From: Neurospora tetraspora
Lineage: Eukaryota > Ascomycota > Sordariomycetes > Sordariales > Sordariaceae
NCBI RefSeq assembly: GCF_033439725.1
Contig: NW_026944398.1
Coordinates: forward strand, 1-20,817
Length of the DNA: 20,817 nucleotides
Direction: 5' to 3'
Shown: positions 12,213 through 20,817 of the stretch, piece by piece
Layout: each line of letters begins with the position of its first letter
How positions within the stretch are numbered: the stretch's first letter is position 1
Program-made: the position numbers and the translations under genes
Notes under the pieces: model-generated
Seen by the model: the letters and a program-made list of their open reading frames with translations, nothing else
Told to the model about the DNA's origin: nothing
Databases searched by the model: none

Positions 12213-13889
12213 GGTGATGGATGATTGTCGACCGGGGGGGTTGGTTAGTCGGTGATAGGTGGTGAGGTGAGGTGGTGTACTCTCTTGTCGTCTGGTCTGG
12301 AAGGCTACAAAGCACACTTGAAACACCAAGGTCGAGATTCAAGATGGAGGTCGGAGAGAGCTAACAAATTGCCGCGACCCGCAAATCAGCAGACCCGCGA
12401 AAGTCAGCCAGCCAATTCAGCCAGTAGAGAGAGAAGCTCCGGGTGCTCCGTGCGTTCTTTCTTTCCCAGAACCCGTCTCCCGTCCCTCCGGGAAAAGCCG
12501 TGTCCAGTCTGTGATTTGTTGATGCCTCAAAGCTCAGGCTCTACGAGGATAGGGAATTGGAAGGTCCAAGGTCTTCTTTTCTTGGCAAGGGTTTGGGTTA
12601 CCGTCCCTGCCGTCGTCAAAATGCCAAGCCAGAAATAGGTAACCTGGAATGGGCCGTGGTGGGTCTAGAATTGGAGCCGACGACCAAGGGCGCCGCTTTT
12701 TTGCGGGCGACGGGCGCTGCGGTTTGGCGTTGAGAAGGCAAGCTCCCGTTGGAAGCCCAGGGTGAGGTTACTTGGTAGGTGACCACCGGCGCTGCTTCGC
12801 TGCAGTGAAACTGAATCTCGACTGATATCATCTCTTGTCCGGGGAAAGGTTAAACGGCCTGACTGCCGTCTGAACTCCTGAGACTTTTGAGACCTGACAA
12901 ACACATGATTGTCTGGACACTTTCTGGCCCCAAACACTTTTTGTATCTTCATGACTCGGATGGGAAATTCGAGGCAGCACCCAGCGCATCCGGAATTGCT
13001 CCTTATTCTCACTCCCTACGCACTACGGGAGTCACGGGCTGGTAGTGGACAATCAGTGAAGGTGACATAATTGGTAACCATAATTGGCATCCGCGTCCCT
13101 CCGTCATTGCCGTTGGCTCTTGTGTAGATAGTTTCCTTAACAAGATCCAACCTACACATTAACATGTCCATCCTCGGCCTCAGTCCGGCATTCGCACACA
13201 AGGAAGTTACTGTTATAATCTAAAAGAGTCGTGTTGTAGCTTCCACTTTGTTGAACAAACATCATCCATCTCTTTGCCAAGAAACCCTTTCTTTGAGAGA
13301 CGGGACTTCCCCCACATTTGCCATTCTTTCCTTCGACCTGCATACCTAGCTCTATACTAGGTAGCCGGGCAGGTGCTCGTGTGCTCGAATCCTACGAACC
13401 GAAATCTGTCTCCAATTGCGAAAAAGAACCTTCTTCCAACGACAAGTTCCCAAGGATCAGCGCCAGGGCCTCTTTCCAGCGCAAAAAACCCGGCTGCCCC
13501 GAGCCTCACGGACGAACGGTGATATCTGTTGAACTCTTGTTATCAACACCTCGGTCTTCGACTCAGTCCCCCAAGCGATCCTCTTCCCCGCACCCGCGCT
13601 AGTACGCTGCTGCAATTCCCCAAGCCGGGAACATCAAGAACAGAGAGAATCACAAGCCAACACCAACAACACCCCAAGACTCCAAACTCCAACAAGCCGA
13701 GATCACCACCCTCTTTCCGACACTACGGCGGCATCACGAGTCACCGATTACTCCGGGGTCTCTGAGTTGCGACCAGCAGAGACCCCTCGAACAAAGACGC
13801 ATCAATCCGTCTCGATCCCTTCGACCCGTTCCCCTGCGTCTCGATTCCCCAGTCCCAGTTCCGACTCGAGTCGAGAGAAGGGTAGCGGC
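12213..13889. promoter_or_regulatory. Divergent intergenic region between QCR7 and the mitochondrial carrier
   Basis: These 1.7 kb hold both promoters. The last 500 bp before the carrier ATG (about 13400-13889) are C-rich and purine-poor, typical of a fungal 5' leader, and remain open in the carrier frame upstream of the ATG. I recognise no other gene. Regulatory motifs cannot be assigned reliably. Confidence 0.5.
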
Positions 13890-15258
13890 ATGTCTAATCT
13901 CGAAACCCAACACCACATCTCCCACTCTGGACCAGATTCCGCGAGTTCGGCAGCAGAATATGGCGTGCCACCCACCACTCTTGCCGACTCGGTGACCGAA
14001 GAGCTGGAGGAGACAGAAACAGCAGGGCACGACATAACAGAGGAGAAGACTGACATAGCGCCGGCCGACCCAATGCAAGACCCTAGCCGGATAACGGGGC
14101 TGGAAAGATGGGCAGTCCAGGCTTCGGATTCGCAGTTCAATGCGCTCGCCGGCGCAGTGGGAGGCTTGATGTCCGGCGTGATTACCTGCCCGCTGGATGT
14201 CATAAAGACCAAGTTGCAAGCGCAGGGCGCGGGGCACCATGTGGGCCAGCCTAGGATGTACAATGGCTTGGTAGGCACGGCGAAGGTAATATGGAAGCAT
14301 GAGGGCATTCGCGGCATGTATAGGGGTTTGGGTCCCATAATAATGGGTTACTTGCCCACTTGGGCCGTCTGGTTCACAGTCTACAACAAGAGCAAGATAT
14401 GGCTAGGCGAATACTCCGGTATGTCTTTAGTGTCTGTACGGAGACAAGGCGTCAATGCTAACATATATGCGACAGACAAACCAGTTGCGGTAAACTTTGG
14501 CGCATCCATCATAGCTGGCGCTAGTAGTACCATCGCGACCAACCCGATATGGGTCATCAAGACCCGACTGATGTCGCAGTCAGCATCGCACGACACCCCT
14601 TGGCACTACAAGTCCACGTTCGATGCCGCGCGCAAGATGTACACCACCGAGGGCATTCTGGCCTTCTACTCCGGATTGACACCTGCTCTTCTGGGTCTCA
14701 CTCACGTGGCCGTCCAATTCCCCGCCTACGAGTTCCTCAAGACCAAGTTTACTGGACAAGGCATGGGCGGCGCCGCCGGCGACCAGAACACCAAGCCAAG
14801 CTTTATGGGCACTTTTGCCGCCTCCGTCCTCTCCAAGATTCTCGCCAGCAGCGCGACGTATCCCCACGAGGTCATCAGGACGAGACTGCAGACACAGCGC
14901 AAGCCGATGCTGGAACAGGAGCACTTGCAGGGTCTGGAGTGGTTTCCAAGAACGGCGCTGAGTCAAAGCAGCTGGCAACATCACTGCCCAAGTACAGAGG
15001 CGTGGTGGGCACCTTCAAGACCATGCTCAAGGAGGAAGGGTGGAGGCGTTTTACGCTGGTATGGGAACCAACATGATGAGAGCCGTCCCCGCGGCGACCG
15101 TCACCATGCTCACGTACGAGTACGTGATGAACCACCTGAAGCAGGCGAGGCAGCATGGAAAGGAGAAGCTGGCCAAGGTTGCGGAGGTTGCGGCTGTGAA
15201 GGCTGAGAGTGGAGAGAGGCTTGAGAGGCCTGAGATTTCCAGCAGCACCAGCAGCTAG
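13890..15258 (+). CDS. Mitochondrial carrier, NAD+ transporter type (YIA6/Ndt1-like), frame-disrupted
   Basis: This is an inner-membrane carrier, most likely importing NAD+ into the matrix. The first in-frame ATG is at 13890 (MSNLETQHH); the frame is open upstream but has no ATG. A polar, acidic N-terminal extension of about 80 residues precedes the three carrier repeats. Signatures are PLDVIKTKLQ (residues 101-110), PIWVIKTRL (200-208, with the Trp seen in nucleotide-cofactor carriers) and YPHEVIRTRLQ (305-315, typical of the yeast NAD+ carriers). The intron 14419-14475 (57 nt, donor GTATGT, CTAAC branch, ACAG acceptor) is a multiple of three, so it reads through without a stop. One base is missing near 14941-14945 (GG beside TTT) and one near 15045-15047 (GG). 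After allowing for both, the conserved GFYAGMG-like block (FYAGMGTNMMRAVPAA) and a Lys/Glu-rich tail follow, ending at TAG 15256-15258, about 437 residues. Alternatives are pyrimidine-nucleotide (Rim2) or FAD (Flx1) carriers. Confidence 0.88.
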
Positions 15259-16164
15259 AGACGTGCAATGGGATCGAAGGGTGCTCACATGTCTTGAGTA
15301 GGTGAGGGTTCGAAAGTTGGATATTTATATATGTAGCTTATATATGGCGCGAAGCGAACATACACACACACACACACACATACACACACAGACGGAACGC
15401 GCGCAAAGTGGAAAAGCGGAACGGGACTGGGCGGGCAAAGGCAAGATAGGATCACATTGCGATACCCCGGAAGGGCGGTACTGGTACTCGGGATTCTTCA
15501 TATATATACCTTTGGTATACCGGTATAGCGAGCATATATAGTCCTATGTTGAGCATACTTCAGCTTGATCGTGTGGTTGTCGTTCAAGAGATAATTTGGA
15601 TTCCTCGCCAGACCAGTGAGTGATCTGAGCATCTTAGAAAGCGTAGTCGGCCGCAGTCTTGTCCACAAAACTCATGATGACTTGTTCAAAAACCTCAAGA
15701 GAAATGGCTACTGTATCACACTATGCCCATAAAAGGTAGCGCTGCGTGACGGGTGTTGAATGCGCTCATTCCTAGGTCGGTCCTCAAACGTCGTCGGAAA
15801 GGGAAAGACGCTCGGTCCACTTACACGGGCAGTTAGTTCTATAGTACGATGGTGGCAGTGGTAGCGAAAGAAACCTCGAACGATACGACCAACAAGACCA
15901 ACGACGACAACCATTCATCACCTGTACCAACGACGCCCATCTCTGATATTTCTTTTACTTTAATTGACCTACTTCTCCTTTTCTTGATCCTCCCAAAAAA
16001 AAAAAAAGAAAGAGAAAAACCTCCACACACCAAAAGATCAATCAAACCCCAAAATGAAGAAGACATCAAGAAACATCAACCCAAATGTTAGCTCGTCGTC
16101 CCAGTCAGTGTCCGATGACCTCGGGAAACTAACTCACTTACACACAATCAACAAACAGACAGTA
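15259..16164. other. Intergenic region, including the leader of the small polyQ gene
   Basis: This holds the 3' flank of the carrier, an AC/CA microsatellite (15359-15391), a 12-bp palindrome TATACCGGTATA (15516-15527) next to TATACC/GGTATA arms, and an A13 run near 15994-16006. From about 15840 on it is probably the 5' leader of the following gene. A possible leader intron begins GTTAGC at about 16087 and ends at the ACAG before the ATG, with CTAAC inside. Confidence 0.5.
15359..15391. repeat. CA/AC microsatellite
   Basis: About 33 bp of CA repeat with one T interruption, 100 bp downstream of the carrier stop codon and possibly in its 3' UTR. Confidence 0.85.
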
Positions 16165-16442
16165 ATGGCGCCCCTGGCAGCCTTCACAATGGCTTGGGTC
16201 CTATTTGCTTATACCAGGCATTCTATTCAGGCTGCGAAGGTTAATGCTGTAAGTTTAATTTCACCTTTTTTTGGTTTGTCACTTTACTTGGTTAGGCATA
16301 TGGCTTTGAAACACCAAACCAGGCTATTTATTGTCTCTGTTGTGTTTTCATCCGATGGCTTAGGAGTTACATAGAGTAGAGTAATGCTGACAATAGACGC
16401 GCGCGCTGTTCTCATTGTAGAAACTCACCCGCGAACAAATCC

Positions 16443-16473
<31 letters not shown>

Positions 16474-16531
16474 GCAGCAGCAGCAGCAAGAGCGAGAGTA
16501 TCGGAACCGGGAGAGGCATTCGGACAAGTAA
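16165..16531 (+). CDS. Small two-exon protein with N-terminal hydrophobic segment and polyglutamine tract
   Basis: Exon 1 is 16165-16248, 28 codons: MAPLAAFTMAWVLFAYTR, then HSIQAAKVNA. Exon 2 is 16421-16531: KLTREQI, then 16 Gln (ten CAA, five CAG, one CAA), then EREYRNRERHSDK and TAA. The 172-nt intron has GTAAGT, a GCTGAC branch-like site and TGTAG. The protein is 64 residues. Residues 4-16 are hydrophobic and could be a single membrane anchor or a mitochondrial or ER targeting segment, followed by a basic amphipathic stretch. The N-terminal block recalls a small conserved fungal family of unknown function, from memory only. An in-frame ATG at 16054 would add 37 residues, but that stretch looks like a leader with a possible intron. 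There is no frame defect. No function is assigned. Confidence 0.65.
16442..16489 (+). repeat. (CAA)10(CAG)5CAA trinucleotide repeat, coding polyglutamine
   Basis: A pure triplet tract in the frame of the small protein's second exon. The switch from CAA to CAG suggests two phases of expansion. Length is likely to vary between strains. Confidence 0.85.
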
Positions 16532-16857
16532 AGTAACTATTTTTGTGAGGGAAGTGGGGGAAGAGTGGCATTGAACTGAGTTGACGACGGAGATATCAAG
16601 TGTTAATAAAACTAAACCGAACACCCCGACTAGGTAGCCTACACCTCCAGTACCTTCTCTCACCTATCCCCCCGTGTCCAATACACCTTTTGATCATAAT
16701 CCCATCTCTCTCCCGAAACAAAAAGGCCAAGCGGATTCATATCTCTGCGTTTCAAGCCTTACCAGAGGCATACGAGAGATTGTCACGGCCTATTGCAAAT
16801 TGACTGACTGGTATTGTGAAACTGGCCATGTTGGGTTTTATTCTGAGGACTACTCGC

Positions 16858-16874
16858 GGGGGGGGGGGGGGGGG
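16858..16874 (+). repeat. 17-nt poly(G) tract
   Basis: Seventeen consecutive G, flanked by ACTCGC and TGGATG. It is much shorter than the 2553-2804 run and could be real, though its exact length is unreliable in a sequence with homopolymer errors. Confidence 0.8.
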
Positions 16875-17050
16875 TGGATGTGTTAGAATAAGGGGGGAGA
16901 TCTATATAGACCAACCAGTTCGACCCTATGTGTGTTTCAAGAGTTGATGACGGGGTGAATAGGAAGTAAGACGTCAGATCTATTCAGAGGAGTTTGAAAC
17001 ACTGCTATGTGTCTTTTCTAAACTGTCGTCAGTTCGGCCACTGTTGTACC

Positions 17051-17058
17051 TATAAATA
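17051..17058 (+). promoter_or_regulatory. TATA box (TATAAATA)
   Basis: TATAAATA is followed by a CT-rich stretch with CAA elements (TTTCAACCAAACCTC), typical of strong fungal core promoters and transcription starts. The ATG at 17270 lies 219 bp downstream, leaving room for a leader of about 150-190 nt. The match is visible; promoter activity is inferred. Confidence 0.55.
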
Positions 17059-17269
17059 TCCCCCTCTCCCTGTCTCTTTCAACCAAACCTCTTTCTTCCT
17101 CCTCACCAACCAACCACCAACCACCACAGTTTCGATCCGAGACCAGCCTTCACAGCCTTCGCAATCTCTCAGATTACAGCAACAAAGCCATCAGCTTCCA
17201 TCCAAACCCACTCCAACCCCAACCCATCCAAAAACCCATCCGAACCCATCAACCAGACAGAAAAACAAA

Positions 17270-17477
17270 ATGGCCTACCCAATGAAAGACCGCCCCTCCC
17301 CCCTCTTCCCTCTCCACCCCCGTCCCTAGTTCTGGCCCCCTCTTAGACCCGGACCCGGACCGAGGAACCCCTCCTCCTCGTCCTCGTCGTCCTGCCCCAA
17401 GGGCCCCGCCTAATACGCCTGCGCCTGCGTCGCCTTCGCCTTCACCCTGCTCCGCCTGCTTCGCCTGTTGCGCCTGA
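17270..17477 (+). CDS. Probable small proline-rich protein with Cys-rich C-terminus, frame-disrupted
   Basis: The ATG at 17270 has an excellent fungal start context (ACAAAATGGCC) and a TATA box and leader upstream. As written the frame gives only 19 residues (MAYPMKDRPSP ... RP) before TAG. At the C6 run 17298-17303, a shift of one extra or two missing bases opens a frame to TGA 17475-17477. That frame is Pro-rich (GTPPPRPRRPAPRAP, TPAPASPSPSP) and ends CSACFACCA. The product would be about 69 residues. A Pro-rich body with a short C-terminal Cys cluster recalls small fungal membrane-associated proteins of the CYSTM kind, where the cysteines are often lipid-modified, but the match is only in general form. 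An alternative is that the 19-codon frame is a non-coding leader ORF. Function unknown. Confidence 0.45.
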
Positions 17478-17917
17478 GGCCTCTTAAAAGTTTAAGAAGC
17501 GAAGCGACCCCATCATCAGAATATCAAAGTTGATATGGATGGACATGAGATGACAAGGACAGCAAGCACCATGGGAGTAAAAGAGGGCAAACGGGAGCAA
17601 AGTTGCTCTGTTCAGATCGAAAGGCACAAGCAAGGCTTCCTTCCGTCTCAAGCACGGCTTGACCAAGGACTAAATCGACATTGACTTGAAGGTAATGGAG
17701 GACTGAGGTGAGGATCAGGGAGTGGAATGGCGGAGTATTAATGGACAGAAAAGACTTTTAGGGATGGACGATAGGGGTTTGACGTTTTAATAAAGGAGTG
17801 ATGGGGTTCTTATGAGGCATGGTTGTTGTTTGTTTGGGCATGGTCTGGCTGTTCAAAGGGGGGAATGGGTCTGGTATCTGTTCGAGTTGCTAGACAACGA
17901 TACTGGGACGTACTACA
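17478..17917. other. Convergent intergenic region
   Basis: This is the 3' flank shared by the small proline-rich gene (+) and SPF45 (-). I see nothing else that can be supported. Confidence 0.5.
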
Positions 17918-19768
17918 CTACTTATATACCCCCGCCTCAAACTTCTCCAAATCATAAAACCTCGGGACAATCGCGTTGCCGTTGAATATGCGACCTTCGA
18001 GTGCGTTGACAGCCTGTAATCATCACCCAGTCAGTTAGCAAAACACATCCTCAACAACAACATCATCATCATCCCCATCCCCAGAAGAAGAAGAAGAAGA
18101 CTTACCCTGAGCGCCGAAACCCCATCCGTAAACCGAATAAACACCCTCCTCCCCTCCCTCTCCACAAACAACCTCATCACCCTTCCATACTTCTCTCCAC
18201 ACTCCGTCCCAATCTCCTCATACAGTTTCCCCCCTCAACCTCCTGCCTCAACTCCTCATCACTCATCCCATCAAGCATATGATCCAACACAATCACTTCA
18301 CTCATCTTCCCAAACCTGCCACCGTCCTTTTCTTCCTTGGACGAACCACCACCACCACCAGCGGCAGGTTTCCCAGCAATGATCTTCCCCCTCCCACCAG
18401 GTTCCGCCCACCCACCCCCTTCAGCATCCGAACGCTTCTTGCGCTTCTCCACTTGCACGCGCAGCGCGGAGGTGATACCTGATTCTGAAGCTCCCAAACC
18501 GGAGCCGGCGGTCCAGCCGTATTTGGACATGAGACGGGGGCGGCGAAACCGGCTTGGCCTGGTAGTTTTGATTTGGGAGCGTCAGAGGAGGCGGATTCAG
18601 GTTCTTCTGAGGCGGAGGCGGCGCCGAGGGGGACGGGGATGGCGTCGTAGTTGACTTCTTCGTTGTCGGACGAGTCGAGGTCCATTGCGTCGTCGCCGGA
18701 GGCTTCGGGGGCGGAGGGGGGTTGTGGTGGAGCTTCGTAGCGGACTGGGGCGCGGGAGATTGTTGCTGTATCTGGTGCTGAGGGTTCGGCAGGTGGTTGT
18801 GGTGGAGGGGGGGAAGGTGATCGTCGTGGTGGTGCCATGCCTGATAGTGCTAGTCTTCGAGCGTAGGCTTCGTCGGCGGATTCGTCTACTGGTATTGATA
18901 CCGCTGGCGTTGGTGCTGCTGCCGTTGTTGTAGCTCGTGGTGGTGACATGGGTGGTGGTGCGAACGAGAAAGAAGCCGGAGGCGCGAACTGGTCTGTTGT
19001 ATATCATGTCAGCCGTTGTTCTCTCATATGGTCTTGACCCCAAGCTCTTGAACGTACTATTCGTGACCCTCCTATCCTCTTCCTCCTCTTCATCACTCCT
19101 CCTACTATCAAAGCTGTCCCTCCTCTTCCGTCTATGCGCATACAACACCGCCTTCCAGTCGCGAATCTCCCTGATGCGCTCGTCGCTGCGAAGGTATTCC
19201 TCGACATTCGTAGGTCTTGCTGGATCGTAGAGCTCGTCCCAATTCGTCTCGACTGGTCGGTCATCGTTCTTCTTCTTCTTCTTTCTGCGCCCGCCGCGTT
19301 CTCGTCGGTTGTTGGATCCGTTGTAGAGGTACTCGTCGTCTTCGGTGGCTACCCAGTCGGCTAGGGTGCTGCGCTGTTGGGGCGCTGCGGCATTCGCTGT
19401 TGATGTCGTTGTGGCAGCAGTTGTGCCATTGTTTTCGGGTTCGGATGTCTTGACGGTTGCCGCGACTGCTGCTATGGATATGGAGGGTGGCGCTTTGGGG
19501 AGGGTTGGTTTGGGTTTGTTTGGTTGTTTGACTTGTGGTCGGCGGATGGGTTGGAAGGCGAATGCTGTCGGGTCTCTATTAGCGGTTGTGCTTGACGTGA
19601 ACATCCTGAATGAAGATTCTGACCTGGATTTACGGCCTTCTTTGCCGGGGCGTCTTCTTGCTTGTTTGCGACAGCATCGTTCGAGGTAGAGGTCGAATCG
19701 CTTGTGCCACTGGGTTCGAGAAGGTTGGCGTAGAGGGACAGGCCTCCTCGCGCGGGTGGTCCTGACAT
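17918..19768 (-). CDS. Splicing factor 45 (SPF45/RBM17-like), G-patch and RRM, frame-disrupted
   Basis: This is a nuclear splicing factor. Its C-terminal RRM is expected to be a U2AF-homology motif that binds ULM peptides, and its G-patch may activate a DEAH helicase. Exon 1 is 19768-19624 (MSGPPARGGLSLYANLLEP). A 59-nt intron (GTCAGA ... CTAAT ... ACAG) leads to exon 2, 19564-18106, starting FAFQPIRRPQ. A 92-nt intron 18105-18014 precedes the last exon, 18013-17918 (AVNALEGRIFNGNAIVPRFY, then DLEKFEAGVYK, TAG). Exon 2 holds TLADWVATEDDEY, a basic patch, NWDELYDPARPTNVEEY, a Pro-rich stretch, ADEAYARRLALSGM, the G-patch (MSKYGWTAGSGLG) and the RRM start (LYEEIGTECGEKYG). There are three frame breaks: near 18990-18993 (one extra or two missing C), at G5 18536-18540 (one missing) and at C6 18229-18234 (one missing). 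Each lies between family-typical blocks. About 567 residues. Identity is firm; the exact sequence is not. Confidence 0.92.
18014..18105 (-). other. SPF45 last intron packed with trinucleotide repeats
   Basis: The 92-nt intron has donor GTAAGT and a GCTAAC branch site before ACAG. On the plus strand it shows CAACAACAA, CATCATCATCAT and AGAAGAAGAAGAAGAAGA runs within about 60 bp, the last directly next to the donor. This suggests replication slippage and likely length variation. Confidence 0.85.
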
Positions 19769-20206
19769 GTCGTGTGATGGATAACTTTGTTTATGAAGAT
19801 CAATTGGAAAACGGAGTGACGATGACTTCAGCCTTGTTGAACGAGAGACCGAGGCGCGATCTGGGGACCGTTGCCGCGCCTGGACGGGAACTGATAAGGA
19901 AAGTTGGGCCCCACTTTTGCGCCTATCACTCAGCGGTCCCCAGTCCACTGTAACTCGGTTGCTATCCGCCAACTGCTTGAGCCTTGACCCCTGAGGAAAA
20001 CAAACAAACTCCCCTTTTCATCTTCCTCCATCTTCACGAATTCACGACCATGGGCAACAGGACTCTGAGACCGGAATCTAAACACCACGTCAAGAAATGT
20101 CTCGGATTACCGAATTCATGAATACTGGACGCTTATGTCAAGTCTATGAAATGTCAAGGTCCTGGACAACAGCCATGGACGGCTTCCTTCCGCCTTCATA
20201 AACCCT
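19769..20206. promoter_or_regulatory. Intergenic region between the dehydrogenase 3' end and the SPF45 start
   Basis: Both flanking genes run on the minus strand, so this stretch holds the 3' end of the dehydrogenase transcript and the SPF45 promoter and leader. I found no defined motif or further gene. Confidence 0.5.
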
Positions 20207-20817
20207 TCAATGCAACATCAACATCCCCCCATTAGCACAAACAACCTGTCCCGTACACCACCCCGCCTCCTCACCACACAACATGCCCACCACACCCGCA
20301 ATCTCCCCCGTCTTCGCCAGCCTGCCATGCCACTGCTTCGCCTCCTCGACAGCCTCCTTGCCATGCAGATCCTCCCGCGCCTTCATCAGCGGCGTGTGCT
20401 TGATCCACCCCTCGATGCCCTCCAGGAACTCCTCCGAGTTGGACGCGTACATCGGTCCCTCCACGGGGCCCGGGTTGACAGCGTTGACTGTGCAGTTCTC
20501 AGCTAGCTCACGACTCCAGGTGCGGGTCATGGCCTCGATGGCGGCCTTGGAGCCGCCGTAGACGGACTGGCCTACGAAGCCTGTGGACGAGGAGACGGAG
20601 GAGATATTGACGATGCGACCGGAGCGGTCTTTGGGGAGGTAAGGCTGGGCTGCTTGGACTAGAAGCAAGGGGCCGAGAACGTTGACGCGGTAGGTTTCTG
20701 TGAAATCATCAACCTTGACGTTGGGGATCATGTCGTTGCGGGCGAGCCGGCGTTGTTGATGATGATGTCGATCTGGAGGGAGCCATCGAACTTGGAGAAG
20801 GCGGACTTGGCCGCGGC
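20207..20817 (-). CDS. Short-chain dehydrogenase/reductase (SDR), 3' part only
   Basis: This is an NAD(P)-dependent oxidoreductase of the classical SDR type. The 5' part lies beyond the window. Visible in order are DIIINNAG (Rossmann NNAG motif), LARNDMIPNVKVDDF, NVLGPLLLVQA, IVNISSVSSSTG with the catalytic Ser, and SVYGGSKAA with the YxxxK catalytic pair. Then come NAVNPGPVEGPM, the C-terminal substrate-cap region, and the usual end TGQVVCANGGM before LMLH and TGA 20209-20207. The conserved NPGPV and CTGQV..NGG blocks agree with a complete C-terminus. One base is missing near 20746-20749 (the CC/GG between NNAG and LARND); without it the upstream frame reaches a stop. The substrate cannot be told from the sequence; fungal homologues with this pattern are often annotated as 3-oxoacyl-ACP reductase-like. 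Confidence 0.9.
   Translation of the reverse strand, partial: RGQVRLLQVRWLPPDRHHHQQRRLARNDMIPNVKVDDFTETYRVNVLGPLLLVQAAQPYLPKDRSGRIVNISSVSSSTGFVGQSVYGGSKAAIEAMTRTWSRELAENCTVNAVNPGPVEGPMYASNSEEFLEGIEGWIKHTPLMKAREDLHGKEAVEEAKQWHGRLAKTGEIAGVVGMLCGEEAGWCTGQVVCANGGMLMLH

Larger units (their letters stand above)
16532..17269. other. Intergenic region with a 17-G run and a promoter
   Basis: A run of 17 G lies at 16858-16874. The right part is the promoter and pyrimidine/A-rich leader of the following small gene, with a TATA box at 17051. I see no other gene. Confidence 0.5.

Noticed and set aside
13767-13889. Upstream extension of the carrier from a TTG codon
   Set aside because: The frame is open but lacks an ATG; the first in-frame ATG is at 13890 with an acceptable context.
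13734-14984. Antisense open frames across the mitochondrial carrier
   Set aside because: The opposite strand encodes clear carrier signatures; these frames have no independent support.
15516-15527. 12-bp palindrome TATACCGGTATA with neighbouring TATACC arms as a terminator or cruciform
   Set aside because: Short palindromes of this size arise often in AT-rich flanks; nothing links it to function in a eukaryotic gene.

Overview
The window looks like nuclear DNA of a filamentous ascomycete, probably a Sordariomycete of the Neurospora/Sordaria kind. The genes carry mostly 54-92 nt GT..AG introns, several with CTAAC-type branch points. Intergenic spaces are long and rich in TAGGTAGG, (CA)n and trinucleotide repeats. 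All the recognisable proteins are fungal: a GT62 Golgi mannosyltransferase, Qcr7, a YIA6-type carrier, SPF45 and a Mag1-type glycosylase. There are no bacterial or viral features.

Layout: 1-4032 has no recognisable gene and contains an uninterrupted run of 252 G. 4033-5273 (-) is a DNA-3-methyladenine glycosylase. 5274-7456 is a divergent promoter region. 7457-8958 (+) is a six-exon mannan polymerase-type alpha-1,6-mannosyltransferase. 8959-11534 is intergenic and holds a 412-bp foldback element with 97-bp terminal inverted repeats (10246-10657). 11535-12212 (-) is QCR7 of respiratory complex III. 12213-13889 is a divergent promoter. 13890-15258 (+) is a mitochondrial carrier most like the NAD+ carriers. 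16165-16531 (+) is a small two-exon polyglutamine protein. 17270-17477 (+) is a probable small proline-rich protein with a Cys-rich tail. 17918-19768 (-) is splicing factor SPF45 (G-patch plus RRM). 20207-20817 (-) is the 3' part of a short-chain dehydrogenase.

The genes do not form one pathway. QCR7 and the carrier are a divergent pair that both serve mitochondrial energy metabolism. The rest are independent housekeeping functions: DNA repair, cell-wall glycosylation, splicing and an oxidoreductase.

The most important observation is about quality. Six of the eight genes need one to three reading-frame corrections each, 11 in all. Nearly all lie in or beside short homopolymers, and all can be read as one or two missing bases. 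Together with the 252-G run this points to assembly or base-calling error rather than a cluster of pseudogenes, so predicted proteins from this window should not be taken literally. I found no convincing new multi-gene system. The best candidates for something undescribed are the foldback element and the two small genes.
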